Source: a virus. Taken from it: a stretch of 31,760 nt of DNA. This document shows positions 14,007 through 22,569 of the stretch, piece by piece. Location of the stretch: IMG/VR virus record IMGVR_UViG_3300006033_000079, positions 1-31,760 of that record. The stretch is one strand, 5' to 3'. Both the position numbers and the translations under genes were made by a program. Below the pieces are notes generated by a model. That model saw only the letters and a list, made by a program, of their open reading frames with translations, ran no database searches and was not told the DNA's origin. Positions within the stretch are counted from its first letter, which is position 1; each line of letters begins with the position of its first letter.

Positions 14007-15737
14007 GTGGCCTTTGGCAATATCGGTAACGCGGGAACGGCGGTAGGCTCAACGTCCGCCTCGTCTTTCACGCTCACCACGACCAGCAACAGTTTCAATG
14101 CGGCCAGCGGTCGCTTTGGGATATTGCGGGTTGCCATCGATAATATCTCGACGACGGACGGGCCTTCAAACGACGTTGTCAGCGTCACCGGGGGCAACGG
14201 GACGTGGACGAAGCTGGGGGAATATACCAACGCTAACGCGGGCGGCGGAAACGGGGTCACGGTCGCGCTTTGGGTATTCAATCCGGATGCCAACAACGCG
14301 GTCGGCACGGTTTTCACGATCAACCTGTCGGGCAATACGGTTGATAAGTCGGCCCGTTTCTGGATTCACAGCTGCACGGTCGGTCAAAGCGTCCGAGACG
14401 CGGCCTCCCCGGTTTATAATTCGGTCGATGCGTCGAACGACTTTGGCTCTTGCGCGATTTCAGGTCTGACCAGCAAGGAATATCTGTTCGTCTCCGCGCT
14501 GGGCAAGGAGGCCAACACCACCACGACGATTACACCGTCATCGGGATTCGTCGCGGTCGCTACGCTCCGGTCGCGCAACAATGCGTCTGCGGTCGTTTCG
14601 GCGGGTGAGTACGACATTCTCACCGCGACAGGAGCGACGTCGAACCCGACGCTTGCGGTGTCCGGCGATGCGGTCAACGTCTTTGTCGCGCTCGAGGAAT
14701 ACACGCCGAGCAGCGGCATTTCGGGCAGTGCCAGCGGCGATCTTCCGCTAACGGGCAGCGCGGTCGGTACCGCAAGCGTGTCGGGCTCGGCCAGCGGCAC
14801 TTTCGATATCACCGGCTCGTCGACGGCAACCGCCCTTATCGTGGGCCTAAGCAGCGGCTCGCTCCCCCTATCCGGCAATGCGACGGGATCCGTCGGTTCG
14901 ACCATAACGGGCAGTGCTGCCGGCACGCTGCCGTTAGCGGGCAGTGCGGCCGCAACCGTCAGCATCGCGGGACTCGCCGCAGGTTCGTTGCCGCTGACCG
15001 GCTCGGCCGTTGCGTCGATGATCGTGCGGGGGTTGGCCGACGGGGCGTTCCCCCTGTCTGGCAGTGCGAGCGGCAACGTTCAAGTCGCGGGGACGGCCGA
15101 CGGAACTTTGCCGCTGACGGGCTCGTCGACGACCATATCCACCATTACGGGTAGCGCGGCCGGCACATTGTCCCTAACCGGAGCGTCGAGCGCGATCGTC
15201 GTCGTATACGGGCAGGCTGACGGGATCTTGCCGCTGACGGGCGAGGCGACCGGCGGGGGCAGTACGCCCGTCCCTATCCCCGCGGCCCGCATCATCACGC
15301 CGTCGGCTCAACAGACCGTCTTGACCCTCGAGGCGATCGAACGGTTCGTCATCCCGACCCAGCAATCGACCATCGTGACGCCCGACGCGCAATCGGTTAT
15401 TGTGACGCCGCCGCAGCGATGCTGCACGATCATCCTGGCCGGTTACGAGGAAGTGAACATGAGCAGCGAATATTTCCAATGGCCGGACAAGCTGGCGCCC
15501 GCCGTCATTTTTTATGGGATCGATTGGGTGAACCGACTCGGCGAAGCGACGATCGTCTCGCATGATTTCGAACTGGTCAGCGGGGGCGTAACCCTCACCC
15601 CGCGGTCGGCCAGCGGCACGGAAACGAGCGTATCGATTGCAGGCGGCGCGGCGGGATCGATCGCCGTCATCATTGCCAGCGTGGTCGCCAGTGACGGCGA
15701 AACGCACGCCATCCGGGTATCGATTGATATTGCATGA
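14007..15737 (+). CDS. Repeat-rich structural protein with fibre-adaptor-like C-terminus
   Basis: A 576-residue protein starting at GTG 14007. Residues 1-230 form a Thr/Ser/Asn-rich beta domain. Residues about 240-420 are nine repeats of about 20 residues (consensus G-S-A-x-G-x-L-P-L-T-G-S-A), likely a beta solenoid or fibrous stalk. A short ITP/IVTP-rich linker follows (430-470). Residues 485-576 (FQWPDKLAPAVIFYGIDWVN...) resemble small phage fibre-tail adaptor proteins. An internal ATG at 15459 (residue 485) after GAGGA could make this part separately. It ends at an ATGA overlap with terminase large subunit. Tail-fibre or virion decoration role is inferred. Confidence 0.8.
   Translation: MAFGNIGNAGTAVGSTSASSFTLTTTSNSFNAASGRFGILRVAIDNISTTDGPSNDVVSVTGGNGTWTKLGEYTNANAGGGNGVTVALWVFNPDANNAVGTVFTINLSGNTVDKSARFWIHSCTVGQSVRDAASPVYNSVDASNDFGSCAISGLTSKEYLFVSALGKEANTTTTITPSSGFVAVATLRSRNNASAVVSAGEYDILTATGATSNPTLAVSGDAVNVFVALEEYTPSSGISGSASGDLPLTGSAVGTASVSGSASGTFDITGSSTATALIVGLSSGSLPLSGNATGSVGSTITGSAAGTLPLAGSAAATVSIAGLAAGSLPLTGSAVASMIVRGLADGAFPLSGSASGNVQVAGTADGTLPLTGSSTTISTITGSAAGTLSLTGASSAIVVVYGQADGILPLTGEATGGGSTPVPIPAARIITPSAQQTVLTLEAIERFVIPTQQSTIVTPDAQSVIVTPPQRCCTIILAGYEEVNMSSEYFQWPDKLAPAVIFYGIDWVNRLGEATIVSHDFELVSGGVTLTPRSASGTETSVSIAGGAAGSIAVIIASVVASDGETHAIRVSIDIA
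14724..15266 (+). repeat. Nine 60-base coding repeats
   Basis: Within the 14007 gene, codons about 240-420 encode nine tandem units of 20 (once 21) residues based on G-S-A-x-G-x-L-P-L-T-G-S-A followed by a variable hydrophobic half. The units diverge in sequence at DNA level, so the repeats are old and kept by selection on the protein. Confidence 0.8.
15459..15737 (+). CDS. Possible internally initiated fibre-adaptor protein
   Basis: In frame with the 14007 gene, ATG 15459 is preceded by GAGGA with 7-base spacing, and would give a 92-residue protein (MSSEYFQWPDKLAPAVIFYG...) the size of free-standing phage fibre-tail adaptor proteins. It has a D-W near the start and a G-G-x-x-G turn late, as these have. 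Whether it is made separately, as a fused domain, or both, cannot be told from the sequence. Confidence 0.45.
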   Translation: MSSEYFQWPDKLAPAVIFYGIDWVNRLGEATIVSHDFELVSGGVTLTPRSASGTETSVSIAGGAAGSIAVIIASVVASDGETHAIRVSIDIA

Positions 15738-17329
15738 CGCCCGGTAATTTCGACTGGAAACACCCCGAGTACGGGCCGATTATCGTTGAGCGGTTCCGGC
15801 GGCTTCAGCATATCCGCGAAAACCCCGAGATGCTGCCAGACCTGAAACGCTATTATCGCGATCAGCCCTGGCAGTTCCTGACCGATTGGGGCTGGACAGC
15901 CGATCCCCGCAACGTCGAAGTCGGTCTGCCCGTCCTCGTGCCATTCATCCTGTTCCCTAAACAGATCGAACTGGCCAAATGGGTCGTCGACCGATGGAAA
16001 GCCCGCGAGCCCGGCGCCGCCGGCAAAAGTCGCGAAGTTGGCGCGACTTGGGTTATCGGCAGTTTGGCCGCCACTATGTGCGCGCTCAATGATGATCTGG
16101 CGATCGGCGTCGGGTCGCGAAAGCTCGAGCTTGTCGATTCGCTGGACGACCCAAAAGCGATCATGCCGAAAATCCGGCAGTTCCTGACGTACTGCCCGCG
16201 CGAGTTTATCGGCGAATGGAGCAGCCGCGAAAAATTGATCCGCTTCGCGAACGGTTCGACGATCGCAGGCGAAGGTGGCGACGATATTGGCCGCGGCGGC
16301 CGAACCGCGTGGTATTTGCTCGACGAAGCCGCCTTCGTGCAGCATCCAGAAACGATCGATGCGGCCCTGTCGGCCAACACGAACTGCCGAATCTATCTGT
16401 CCACGCCGAACGGCTCGGCCAACCCGTTCGCGCAAAAGTTTCTCGGTTGGCCAGATCACCGCACGTTCAAACTGCACTGGCGGGATGACCCGCGCAAAGA
16501 CGAGGCGTGGTACCAAAAACAGAAAGACGAACTGGACCCGGTTATTCTCGCGCAGGAAGTCGATATGGACTTCAGTGCCTCGGTCGAAGGGATCATTATT
16601 CCGTCGGCATGGGTTCAGGCGGCAATCGACGCGCATATTCATCTCAATATCCAGCCGACCGGCGAGCGGCTATTGGCGCTGGACATTGCCGACCGCGGCA
16701 AGGATTTGAACGCTGTCGCCGCCTGTCACGGCGTCCTGATCGACCATATCGACCAGTGGAGCGGCAAGGACGGCGATATTTATGCGTCGGTCGTCAAGGC
16801 GTTCGCACGGTGCGACGATCTGGATATTGTCGATCTGTTATACGATGCGGACGGCATGGGCGCGGGCGTGCGGGGGGATGCGCGCATGATCAACGAAGCG
16901 CGGCGAAAAGACGGATTTGAAACGGCCTCCGTTCCCCGCTTAATCAATGCCCGCGGTTTTCACGGCAGCGGCAAGGTCGAGAAGCCCGATACGAAAATCT
17001 ATCCCGGCGCGAACCGAACGAACGCCGACTATTACAAGAACCTCAAAGCGCAAAGCTGGGGTAACCTTCGCCGCCTGTTCCGCGAGACTTTCCGCGCGCG
17101 CAGCGAACCAGGGTATAACTATGATCCGTCTCAGATCATCAGCCTTTGCAGCAAAATGCCGCTGCTCAACAAGCTGACGACCGAACTGTCGCAACCGACG
17201 TGGGAGCCTGACAATACCGGCAAGATGGTCGTCAACAAACAGCCCGACGATAGTAAATCGCCAAACCTTGCCGACGCTGTTATGATGGTCAAAAGCGGTG
17301 CGCGTCGTCGCATGATTATCAATCGTTAG
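15734..17329 (+). CDS. terL: Terminase large subunit
   Basis: A 531-residue DNA-packaging ATPase/nuclease. The ATPase has a deviant Walker A, S-R-E-V-G-A-T-W (99-106), Walker B YLLDEAAF (194-201) and motif III S-T-P-N-G-S (223-228). The RNase H-fold nuclease starts at LALDIADRGKD, with D317 as first metal ligand, then L-L-Y-D-A-D-G-M-G-A-G (369-378), and a final S-P-N-L-A-D-A-V-M-M (about 511) carrying the last acidic residue. It cuts concatemeric DNA and pumps it into the prohead with the small subunit and portal. The start overlaps the preceding stop. Unusually, about 4.7 kb separate it from the small subunit. Confidence 0.93.
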   Translation: MTPGNFDWKHPEYGPIIVERFRRLQHIRENPEMLPDLKRYYRDQPWQFLTDWGWTADPRNVEVGLPVLVPFILFPKQIELAKWVVDRWKAREPGAAGKSREVGATWVIGSLAATMCALNDDLAIGVGSRKLELVDSLDDPKAIMPKIRQFLTYCPREFIGEWSSREKLIRFANGSTIAGEGGDDIGRGGRTAWYLLDEAAFVQHPETIDAALSANTNCRIYLSTPNGSANPFAQKFLGWPDHRTFKLHWRDDPRKDEAWYQKQKDELDPVILAQEVDMDFSASVEGIIIPSAWVQAAIDAHIHLNIQPTGERLLALDIADRGKDLNAVAACHGVLIDHIDQWSGKDGDIYASVVKAFARCDDLDIVDLLYDADGMGAGVRGDARMINEARRKDGFETASVPRLINARGFHGSGKVEKPDTKIYPGANRTNADYYKNLKAQSWGNLRRLFRETFRARSEPGYNYDPSQIISLCSKMPLLNKLTTELSQPTWEPDNTGKMVVNKQPDDSKSPNLADAVMMVKSGARRRMIINR

Positions 17330-17337
17330 GGGCCGAG

Positions 17338-18903
17338 ATGCTCGACAAAATCAAAGCGTGGCTGAAGGCATCCCCGGCGCCAGTCGTCGAGTCGGCACCC
17401 GTCCGCCCGCCCATGCAGATCAGCGAAGGGAAACTGGCGCTTGCTCGCGGTCGATCGGCGCCAAGCAAACCCGACCCGCTGAACCGGCCGCCCGAAGAAG
17501 TCTACGCGCCCTACGCCTACCCCACGACGGTCCAGCCTGCCGAGATGGCGATGGACCACGCGGGCCCGTCGCCCGTCGGGATGCTGACCAATTGGGCCGC
17601 GAGCGCGCTATTCCACGAGGGTCAGGGGTTCTTCGGATTCCCGTATCTGGCCGAACTATTGCAGCGGGCCGAATACCGTCATGCCGCCGAAATCTGGTCG
17701 GAACACGCCGTCCGTAAATGGATCAAACTGACCGGCGGGTCGGCCGCCCAGCGCAAGGCGATCGAAGAAGAATTTGACCGGCTGGACGTGCGGACCGTCG
17801 TCGAGACATGGGCCTATCACGACCAGGCTTTCGGCCGCGGTCAGATATTCATGGACTTTGGCGATGCGGACCGCCCTGCCGAACTGGCGACCCCGTTGCG
17901 CCTGATCGACACGAAGGTTAGTCCGCGCCGCCCGCTCAAGGCGCTCAAGGCGATCGAACCGGTCTGGTCGGCGCCGGGCGTCTATGAGACGAGCAATCCG
18001 CTCAAGCAGGATTTTTACAAGCCGTACGACTGGATCGTTTACGGCAAGCGCGTCCATCACTCGCGAATGTTGACCATGACGAGCCGCCCGCTGTCGGACA
18101 TGCTGAAGCCGTCCTATGCGTTCGCCGGCCTGTCGCTCGTGCAGATGATGAAACCGTACGTCGATAACTGGCTGCGCACGCGGCAAGCCGTGTCGGATAT
18201 GGTCAACAGTTATTCGATCCTGAACCTCAAGACCGACATGTCGTCGACTCTGTCCGGCGGCGATTGCGCTGACGTATTCCGCCGTGCCGATCTGGCCAAT
18301 GAAACGCGCGACAACCGCGGGTTGTGGCTGACCGACAAGGATATGGAGGAACTGGAAAATATCGCCGTTCCACTGTCCGGCCTGCACGAGTTGCAACAGC
18401 AAGCCCAGGAGCAGTTGGCGAGCGTCTCGCGGATCCCGCTGTCGATCTATCTGCAAATCTCGCCGACCGGCCTGAACGCGAACAGCGACGGCGAGACGCG
18501 CAATTTTTACGCCGACGTCCATTCGATGCAGGAAAAGAACATGCGGCCGGGGCTGGTCACAATCTTGCAGGCCGTCCAGTTGTCCCTATTTGGCAAGCTG
18601 ATCGACGGGCTGACTTTCGAGTTCCTGCCGCTTTGGGAGATGGACGACAAGGACAAGGCCGAGATGCGCAAGGCCGATGCCGATGCCGATAATGGTTATG
18701 TGGCGAACGGCATTATCAGCCCCGAGGAAGTCCGCGAGCGCCTGTCGAACGACGAGTCGAGCCTTTACCACGGGGTCGATCTGACCGACCCGCCGCCCGA
18801 CATGGGGAACGATGACGATGGCCCCGCGTCTGATAGTCCGACGGGTGCGGAGGACGCGGACCTGTTGAAGCAACTTGGACTCGATAAGGACGGAAACCCA
18901 TGA
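17338..18903 (+). CDS. Portal protein (DUF1073-type)
   Basis: A 521-residue portal protein, placed immediately after terminase large subunit as expected. Typical DUF1073-family segments are GFFGFPYLAELLQRAEYRHAAEIWSEH (about 101-127), DVRTVVETWAYHDQAFGRG, IDTKVSPRRPL and SRIPLSIYLQISPTGLNANSDGETRNFY (about 365-392). The portal dodecamer is the channel at the unique capsid vertex through which DNA is packaged and ejected. The C-terminus is acidic and Asp/Pro-rich. It begins at 17338 after GGGGCCGAG and ends with ATGA into the small membrane gene. Confidence 0.9.
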   Translation: MLDKIKAWLKASPAPVVESAPVRPPMQISEGKLALARGRSAPSKPDPLNRPPEEVYAPYAYPTTVQPAEMAMDHAGPSPVGMLTNWAASALFHEGQGFFGFPYLAELLQRAEYRHAAEIWSEHAVRKWIKLTGGSAAQRKAIEEEFDRLDVRTVVETWAYHDQAFGRGQIFMDFGDADRPAELATPLRLIDTKVSPRRPLKALKAIEPVWSAPGVYETSNPLKQDFYKPYDWIVYGKRVHHSRMLTMTSRPLSDMLKPSYAFAGLSLVQMMKPYVDNWLRTRQAVSDMVNSYSILNLKTDMSSTLSGGDCADVFRRADLANETRDNRGLWLTDKDMEELENIAVPLSGLHELQQQAQEQLASVSRIPLSIYLQISPTGLNANSDGETRNFYADVHSMQEKNMRPGLVTILQAVQLSLFGKLIDGLTFEFLPLWEMDDKDKAEMRKADADADNGYVANGIISPEEVRERLSNDESSLYHGVDLTDPPPDMGNDDDGPASDSPTGAEDADLLKQLGLDKDGNP

Positions 18904-19052
18904 CCCTCGCCATCATAATTCTCGTCGTCGCCATCCTGCTCGTGCTGCTCGTTAACGAGGCCGGACTCGATGGCACATCGGCCCGCGTCCTGCGGATCAT
19001 CATTATTGCCGCCGCGCTCATATTCGTGGCCGCGAAGTTCCTGCCGGGCTGA
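18900..19052 (+). CDS. Small membrane protein with two predicted helices
   Basis: A 50-residue peptide with two strongly hydrophobic stretches, about 3-18 (LAIIILVVAILLVLLV) and 32-45 (RIIIIAAALIFVAA), separated by NEAGLDGTSARVL. It is coupled to the portal gene (ATGA at 18900) and to the next gene (TGATG at 19050). A two-helix peptide in this place is not typical of head genes; possibilities include a role in ejection or the host membrane, but nothing is certain. Confidence 0.7.
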   Translation: MTLAIIILVVAILLVLLVNEAGLDGTSARVLRIIIIAAALIFVAAKFLPG

Positions 19053-19846
19053 TGGCCAAGCGCCCCGCCCCCGTCACGCTGCCGGCAATCCGGCCAGCCG
19101 CGCCAACGCGCATCGCCTATCAGCGCCGCGTGGACGCGCTGATCGACGAAATGTCGGACAGCCTGCTGTACTGGCTGCGCGCCGCGTACCGCGCGGACGA
19201 ACCGGCAACGGTCGCGCTGGACGCCTCGCCGTTGCAGAACGCTTTCGACAAGCTGGCGCGCCGCTGGCTCCGTCGGTTCGACACGCTTTCCGAGCAACTG
19301 TCCGAATGGTTCGCCACGACCGTCGAAGGCCGCTGCGATCGGACCATGCGCGCCAACCTGCGGAAAGCGGGGTTTACCGTCAAATTCCAACAAACCGCCG
19401 CCATGCGCGAAGCCGTCGAAGCGGTCATTTCCGAAAACGTGGCGCTTATCCGTAGTATAGGCGCGCAGCATCTCGAGGGCGTGCAGGTCACGCTGTCGCA
19501 GTCGATCGCGACGGGCCGTGACCTTGGATCGCTGACCGACCATCTGACCAAGCGCGTCGGCATTACCAAGCGTCGGGCCGCACTGATCGCCCGCGACCAA
19601 AATAATCGCGCGACCGCTATTTTGGTCAGGACAAGAGCGTTAGAAAATGGCATAACCCAAGCGCGCTGGCAGCACAGCGCAGGCGGGAAGACTCCCCGTC
19701 CCGAACATGTTCAAGCCAGCCGCGATCGAATGATTTTCAATCTCGCGGAAGGTCACGACTTTGAGAATGGCGAGGGAATCGTATGGCCGGGAACGGCGAT
19801 CAACTGCAGATGCGTGGCGATCCCCGTAATTCCGGGGTTCAATTAA
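19052..19846 (+). CDS. Mu F-like minor head / head morphogenesis protein
   Basis: A 264-residue minor capsid protein of the SPP1 gp7/Mu gpF group. Diagnostic segments: A-R-D-Q-N-N-R-A-T-A (180-189), W-Q-H-S (206-209), P-R-P-E-H (215-219), W-P-G-T-A-I-N-C-R-C (245-254). The long helical N-terminus is usual. Such proteins sit near the portal and take part in head assembly or DNA entry. The 3' end of the gene overlaps the HNH gene by up to 64 bases. Confidence 0.9.
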   Translation: MAKRPAPVTLPAIRPAAPTRIAYQRRVDALIDEMSDSLLYWLRAAYRADEPATVALDASPLQNAFDKLARRWLRRFDTLSEQLSEWFATTVEGRCDRTMRANLRKAGFTVKFQQTAAMREAVEAVISENVALIRSIGAQHLEGVQVTLSQSIATGRDLGSLTDHLTKRVGITKRRAALIARDQNNRATAILVRTRALENGITQARWQHSAGGKTPRPEHVQASRDRMIFNLAEGHDFENGEGIVWPGTAINCRCVAIPVIPGFN

Positions 19847-20415
19847 AAACATGTTTTAACTGCCGAGTTGAGAAGCCGACGATCGCCTTTGCCAAAGATA
19901 AAGCTCGAAAAGACGGCTTATCGCATCGTTGCCGCGAATGCCGCAGGGCCGTCCACTTAAGAGATACCGGAAGCGCGGAAAGATCCCGTCGCTATATCGA
20001 AGCCCACCACGAGCACATTAAGAAACGGAACTTGGCGTATTATCACGCCAACAAAGGCCGCCGTTCAAAGAAAATGGCCGAATGGTATCTGCGAAACAAA
20101 ACTCGAGTTGCAGAAAACGTCGTCACTTTTCGAAAAGCTAACCCCGGTTGGATGGCAAAAAGGCAGGCCGCACGACGCGCAACGGTAAAGCAAGCCGTCC
20201 CCGCGTGGGCCGACCTAAATAAAATCGCCGAGATTTACGCGACGTGCGCATGGTTGACCCTAACAAGCGGCGAGCCTTGGCACGTCGACCATATCGTCCC
20301 GCTTCAAGGCAAGACAGTTTGCGGACTTCATTGCGAGGCGAATTTGACGCTCCTGCCCGCATCCGAAAATATCGCCAAGTCGAACCGGTACTGGCCGAAT
20401 ATGTGGGACGACTAG
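19783..20415 (+). CDS. HNH endonuclease
   Basis: A 210-residue nuclease. Two cysteine pairs, C-F-N-C (24-27) and C-R-E-C (50-53), form an N-terminal zinc ribbon; a basic helical middle follows; the HNH core is H-V-D-H-I-V-P-L (167-174), G-L-H (181-183), N-L-T-L-L-P (187-192) and N-I-A-K-S-N-R (196-202). This is typical of free-standing phage homing-type HNH enzymes. The gene is visibly less GC-rich than its neighbours and starts inside the head gene (ATG 19783; ATG 19810 also possible), consistent with a later insertion. Whether it is a homing nuclease or takes part in packaging is open. Confidence 0.88.
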   Translation: MAGNGDQLQMRGDPRNSGVQLKTCFNCRVEKPTIAFAKDKARKDGLSHRCRECRRAVHLRDTGSAERSRRYIEAHHEHIKKRNLAYYHANKGRRSKKMAEWYLRNKTRVAENVVTFRKANPGWMAKRQAARRATVKQAVPAWADLNKIAEIYATCAWLTLTSGEPWHVDHIVPLQGKTVCGLHCEANLTLLPASENIAKSNRYWPNMWDD

Positions 20416-20425
20416 TCGGCCCCTA

Positions 20426-20454
20426 TCGACAGCCCGCCCGTCCTACCGTATGGT
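20426..20454 (+). promoter_or_regulatory. Probable promoter for the tailspike gene
   Basis: TCGACA (20426-20431), 17-base spacer, TATGGT (20449-20454). The -10 is better than in the palindromic promoters, the -35 poorer, and there is no GTCAA half-site. The transcript would start near 20461, before AGGGG at 20471-20475 and the ATG at 20481. Confidence 0.45.
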
Positions 20455-20480
20455 GAGCCGTCTAATTTTTAGGGGTTCCC

Positions 20481-22553
20481 ATGCCTGACTCTTCCACTCT
20501 CGTCGATCGCGTTAAAATTTTCGTCGAATCGAGCGGAACCGGCCCGTTCCAGTTGGGCAACGCGCTCCCCTCATTTCGCGGATCCGAAGCCTTGGTCGAC
20601 GGGCTGACCTATAGTTATGCGGTCGAAAGCGGCTCGGACTACGAGGTCGGCCAGGGCGTCTATGTATTGGCCGTCGACCAGCTTATCCGCTCGCCCACGT
20701 TGTCGAGCAATGGCGGGGCGCCTGTTGCCTTCCCGGCGAACGTCGCGGTCAATTTTACCGCACTGGCGGCCGACCTGACCGCCGGACTGGCGGGCAGCGG
20801 CACGGTTACGAGCGTTCAAGGCAGCGGCGGGACGACCGGACTGACCCTGACGGGCGGCCCAATCACGGGTGCCGGTACGTTGACGCTTGGCGGAACGCTC
20901 GGTCTGGCAAACGGCGGCACGGGCGGTACTGATGGAGCGACCGCGCGGGCAGGCATCGGGCTCGGCAATGTTGATAATACGAGCGATGCGGATAAACCGA
21001 TCAGCACGGCAACGCAGACCGCCTTGGACGCAAAGGTCGCCACAACGACCCTAAGTGCGCCGGGCGGCGCCGCGCAGGTTGGAACCGCGGACGGCGGGAC
21101 CGCTCAAGATTTTATCGACGGCATCAATCTTTTCGAACTGACGACCTACGGCCTGACTACCGGGACCGACCCCGCGGATTGGGCGGCCAACGACGCCGCG
21201 CTGCAGGCGGCCCTCAACGCCATCAGTGCGGCAGGCGGCGGCGTGCTGAATATCCCGGCTGGTCGCTATTATTTCCAAGCGGGCGCGTCGATCGACTATG
21301 GAACATTGCCCGATCCCCTGTTCGGGCGGGTCAGCATTCGTGGCGCGGGTTCGGGCGCCACGGAGTTGGCGTTTCCAGTTTCGATCACCGAGGCAACGCT
21401 GCTCACCATTACGGGCGGAACTTGGGGGACCGCCGAGACTGGCGCCGATATTTTTATCGAGGGCCTCCGTTTTCGGGGCGGCTACGCGAACCCGGCGCCG
21501 ACCGGAGGAAACACCGGCATTCACTTGCAAAGCATATCGCGTTTTTCCACCGAAGACGTCGAGTTTGTCGAATTTACTTACGCGACCCGTTTTGAGGACG
21601 TGCTGAATTATCAAGCCACCCGGACGCGATGGAATTTCAACAACTACGGACTTTATGCGGACGGACCTAACGCGCCGTTGCTGGGTTCCGATCCGAATAT
21701 CTACACGTTCGTTCATTGCACCGGCGTCGGCAATCGTCAGTATGCCCACCGCTTCGTAAAAGGCGGCAATCTGGTTTATTTGGGAGGCTCTTTCGAGGGC
21801 AACTCCCATACCGGAGCATGGACCAGCGACACCAACCGGGCCACTATTTTTCTCGACCAGATGGGGGTTAACGCCGCAACCGCCGTTTCTATTCTCGGCA
21901 CGCATTTCGAGAACAACGCGGGTGATGCCGACATCGTGATCAATCACGACCAGCGCCCGTGCAACTATCAGATCGACGGCGCAGATTTTTTCCGAAACGG
22001 AGCGGTCGGTGCGCAAAACGCGGACCATCACATTCTGTTCAACACGACAGGTGCCGCGAAGGCCCGCGTCAAGGTCCGCGCGGGTTTTGGTTCCGTCAAT
22101 GGCTATGTAGGATCGACGTCTACCCGCGTAATCGAGGAAGGCACCATAACCGGCACGCCTATTCATACGTGGGACTTGGAGGGCTGCACCTACGAAGACC
22201 TGACCGAGAAACCAAGCCTGCCAGGCGCGAACAATGTGGCGGAATCGCGGGCATCGGCTTGGGTCAATTTCAACGGCTCGGACGTCGCGATCAATTCAGA
22301 GTTTAACGTCGAAAGCGTGACGAAAGATTCCACGGGAATTTATACGATCAATTTTAAGCGGGCGATGAAAAACCCGGTTTTTGCCATATCCACCAGTAAA
22401 GCAGCGCCCGGCTGCGTCTACAAGATCGGGCAGTCCGCAATGATGGTTCAGGTTGCCTCGCGGGCGGCGGATGCGGTTGGTGGGGTCGGGACGTTGGAAG
22501 ACGCTAACGAAACGACGGTTATTGTATATGGTGGCGGCGAGAATGCCGATTGA
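20481..22553 (+). CDS. Tail fibre/tailspike protein, probable beta-helix
   Basis: A 690-residue receptor-binding-type protein. The N-terminal 130 residues resemble virion-attachment regions of phage fibres (DRVKIFVESSGTGPFQLG...). A Gly/Thr-rich stretch (about 110-200, with GLANGGTGGTDGATARAGIGLGNVDNT) is the common fibre-shaft motif. From about 220 (NDAALQAALNAISAAGGGVLNIPAGRYYF) it has the entry typical of pectate-lyase-like right-handed beta helices found in tailspikes. The C-terminus (about 610-690) is a separate domain, possibly for trimerisation. Enzymatic activity on surface glycans is plausible but no catalytic residues can be named. The ribosome site AGGGG precedes the ATG. Confidence 0.85.
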   Translation: MPDSSTLVDRVKIFVESSGTGPFQLGNALPSFRGSEALVDGLTYSYAVESGSDYEVGQGVYVLAVDQLIRSPTLSSNGGAPVAFPANVAVNFTALAADLTAGLAGSGTVTSVQGSGGTTGLTLTGGPITGAGTLTLGGTLGLANGGTGGTDGATARAGIGLGNVDNTSDADKPISTATQTALDAKVATTTLSAPGGAAQVGTADGGTAQDFIDGINLFELTTYGLTTGTDPADWAANDAALQAALNAISAAGGGVLNIPAGRYYFQAGASIDYGTLPDPLFGRVSIRGAGSGATELAFPVSITEATLLTITGGTWGTAETGADIFIEGLRFRGGYANPAPTGGNTGIHLQSISRFSTEDVEFVEFTYATRFEDVLNYQATRTRWNFNNYGLYADGPNAPLLGSDPNIYTFVHCTGVGNRQYAHRFVKGGNLVYLGGSFEGNSHTGAWTSDTNRATIFLDQMGVNAATAVSILGTHFENNAGDADIVINHDQRPCNYQIDGADFFRNGAVGAQNADHHILFNTTGAAKARVKVRAGFGSVNGYVGSTSTRVIEEGTITGTPIHTWDLEGCTYEDLTEKPSLPGANNVAESRASAWVNFNGSDVAINSEFNVESVTKDSTGIYTINFKRAMKNPVFAISTSKAAPGCVYKIGQSAMMVQVASRAADAVGGVGTLEDANETTVIVYGGGENAD

Positions 22554-22569
22554 TAGTAAAGGCCGCAAA

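Noticed and set aside
15512-16642. A 376-codon leftward reading frame opposite terminase large subunit
   Set aside because: It runs across the junction of two certain rightward genes and has no recognisable domain or ribosome site.
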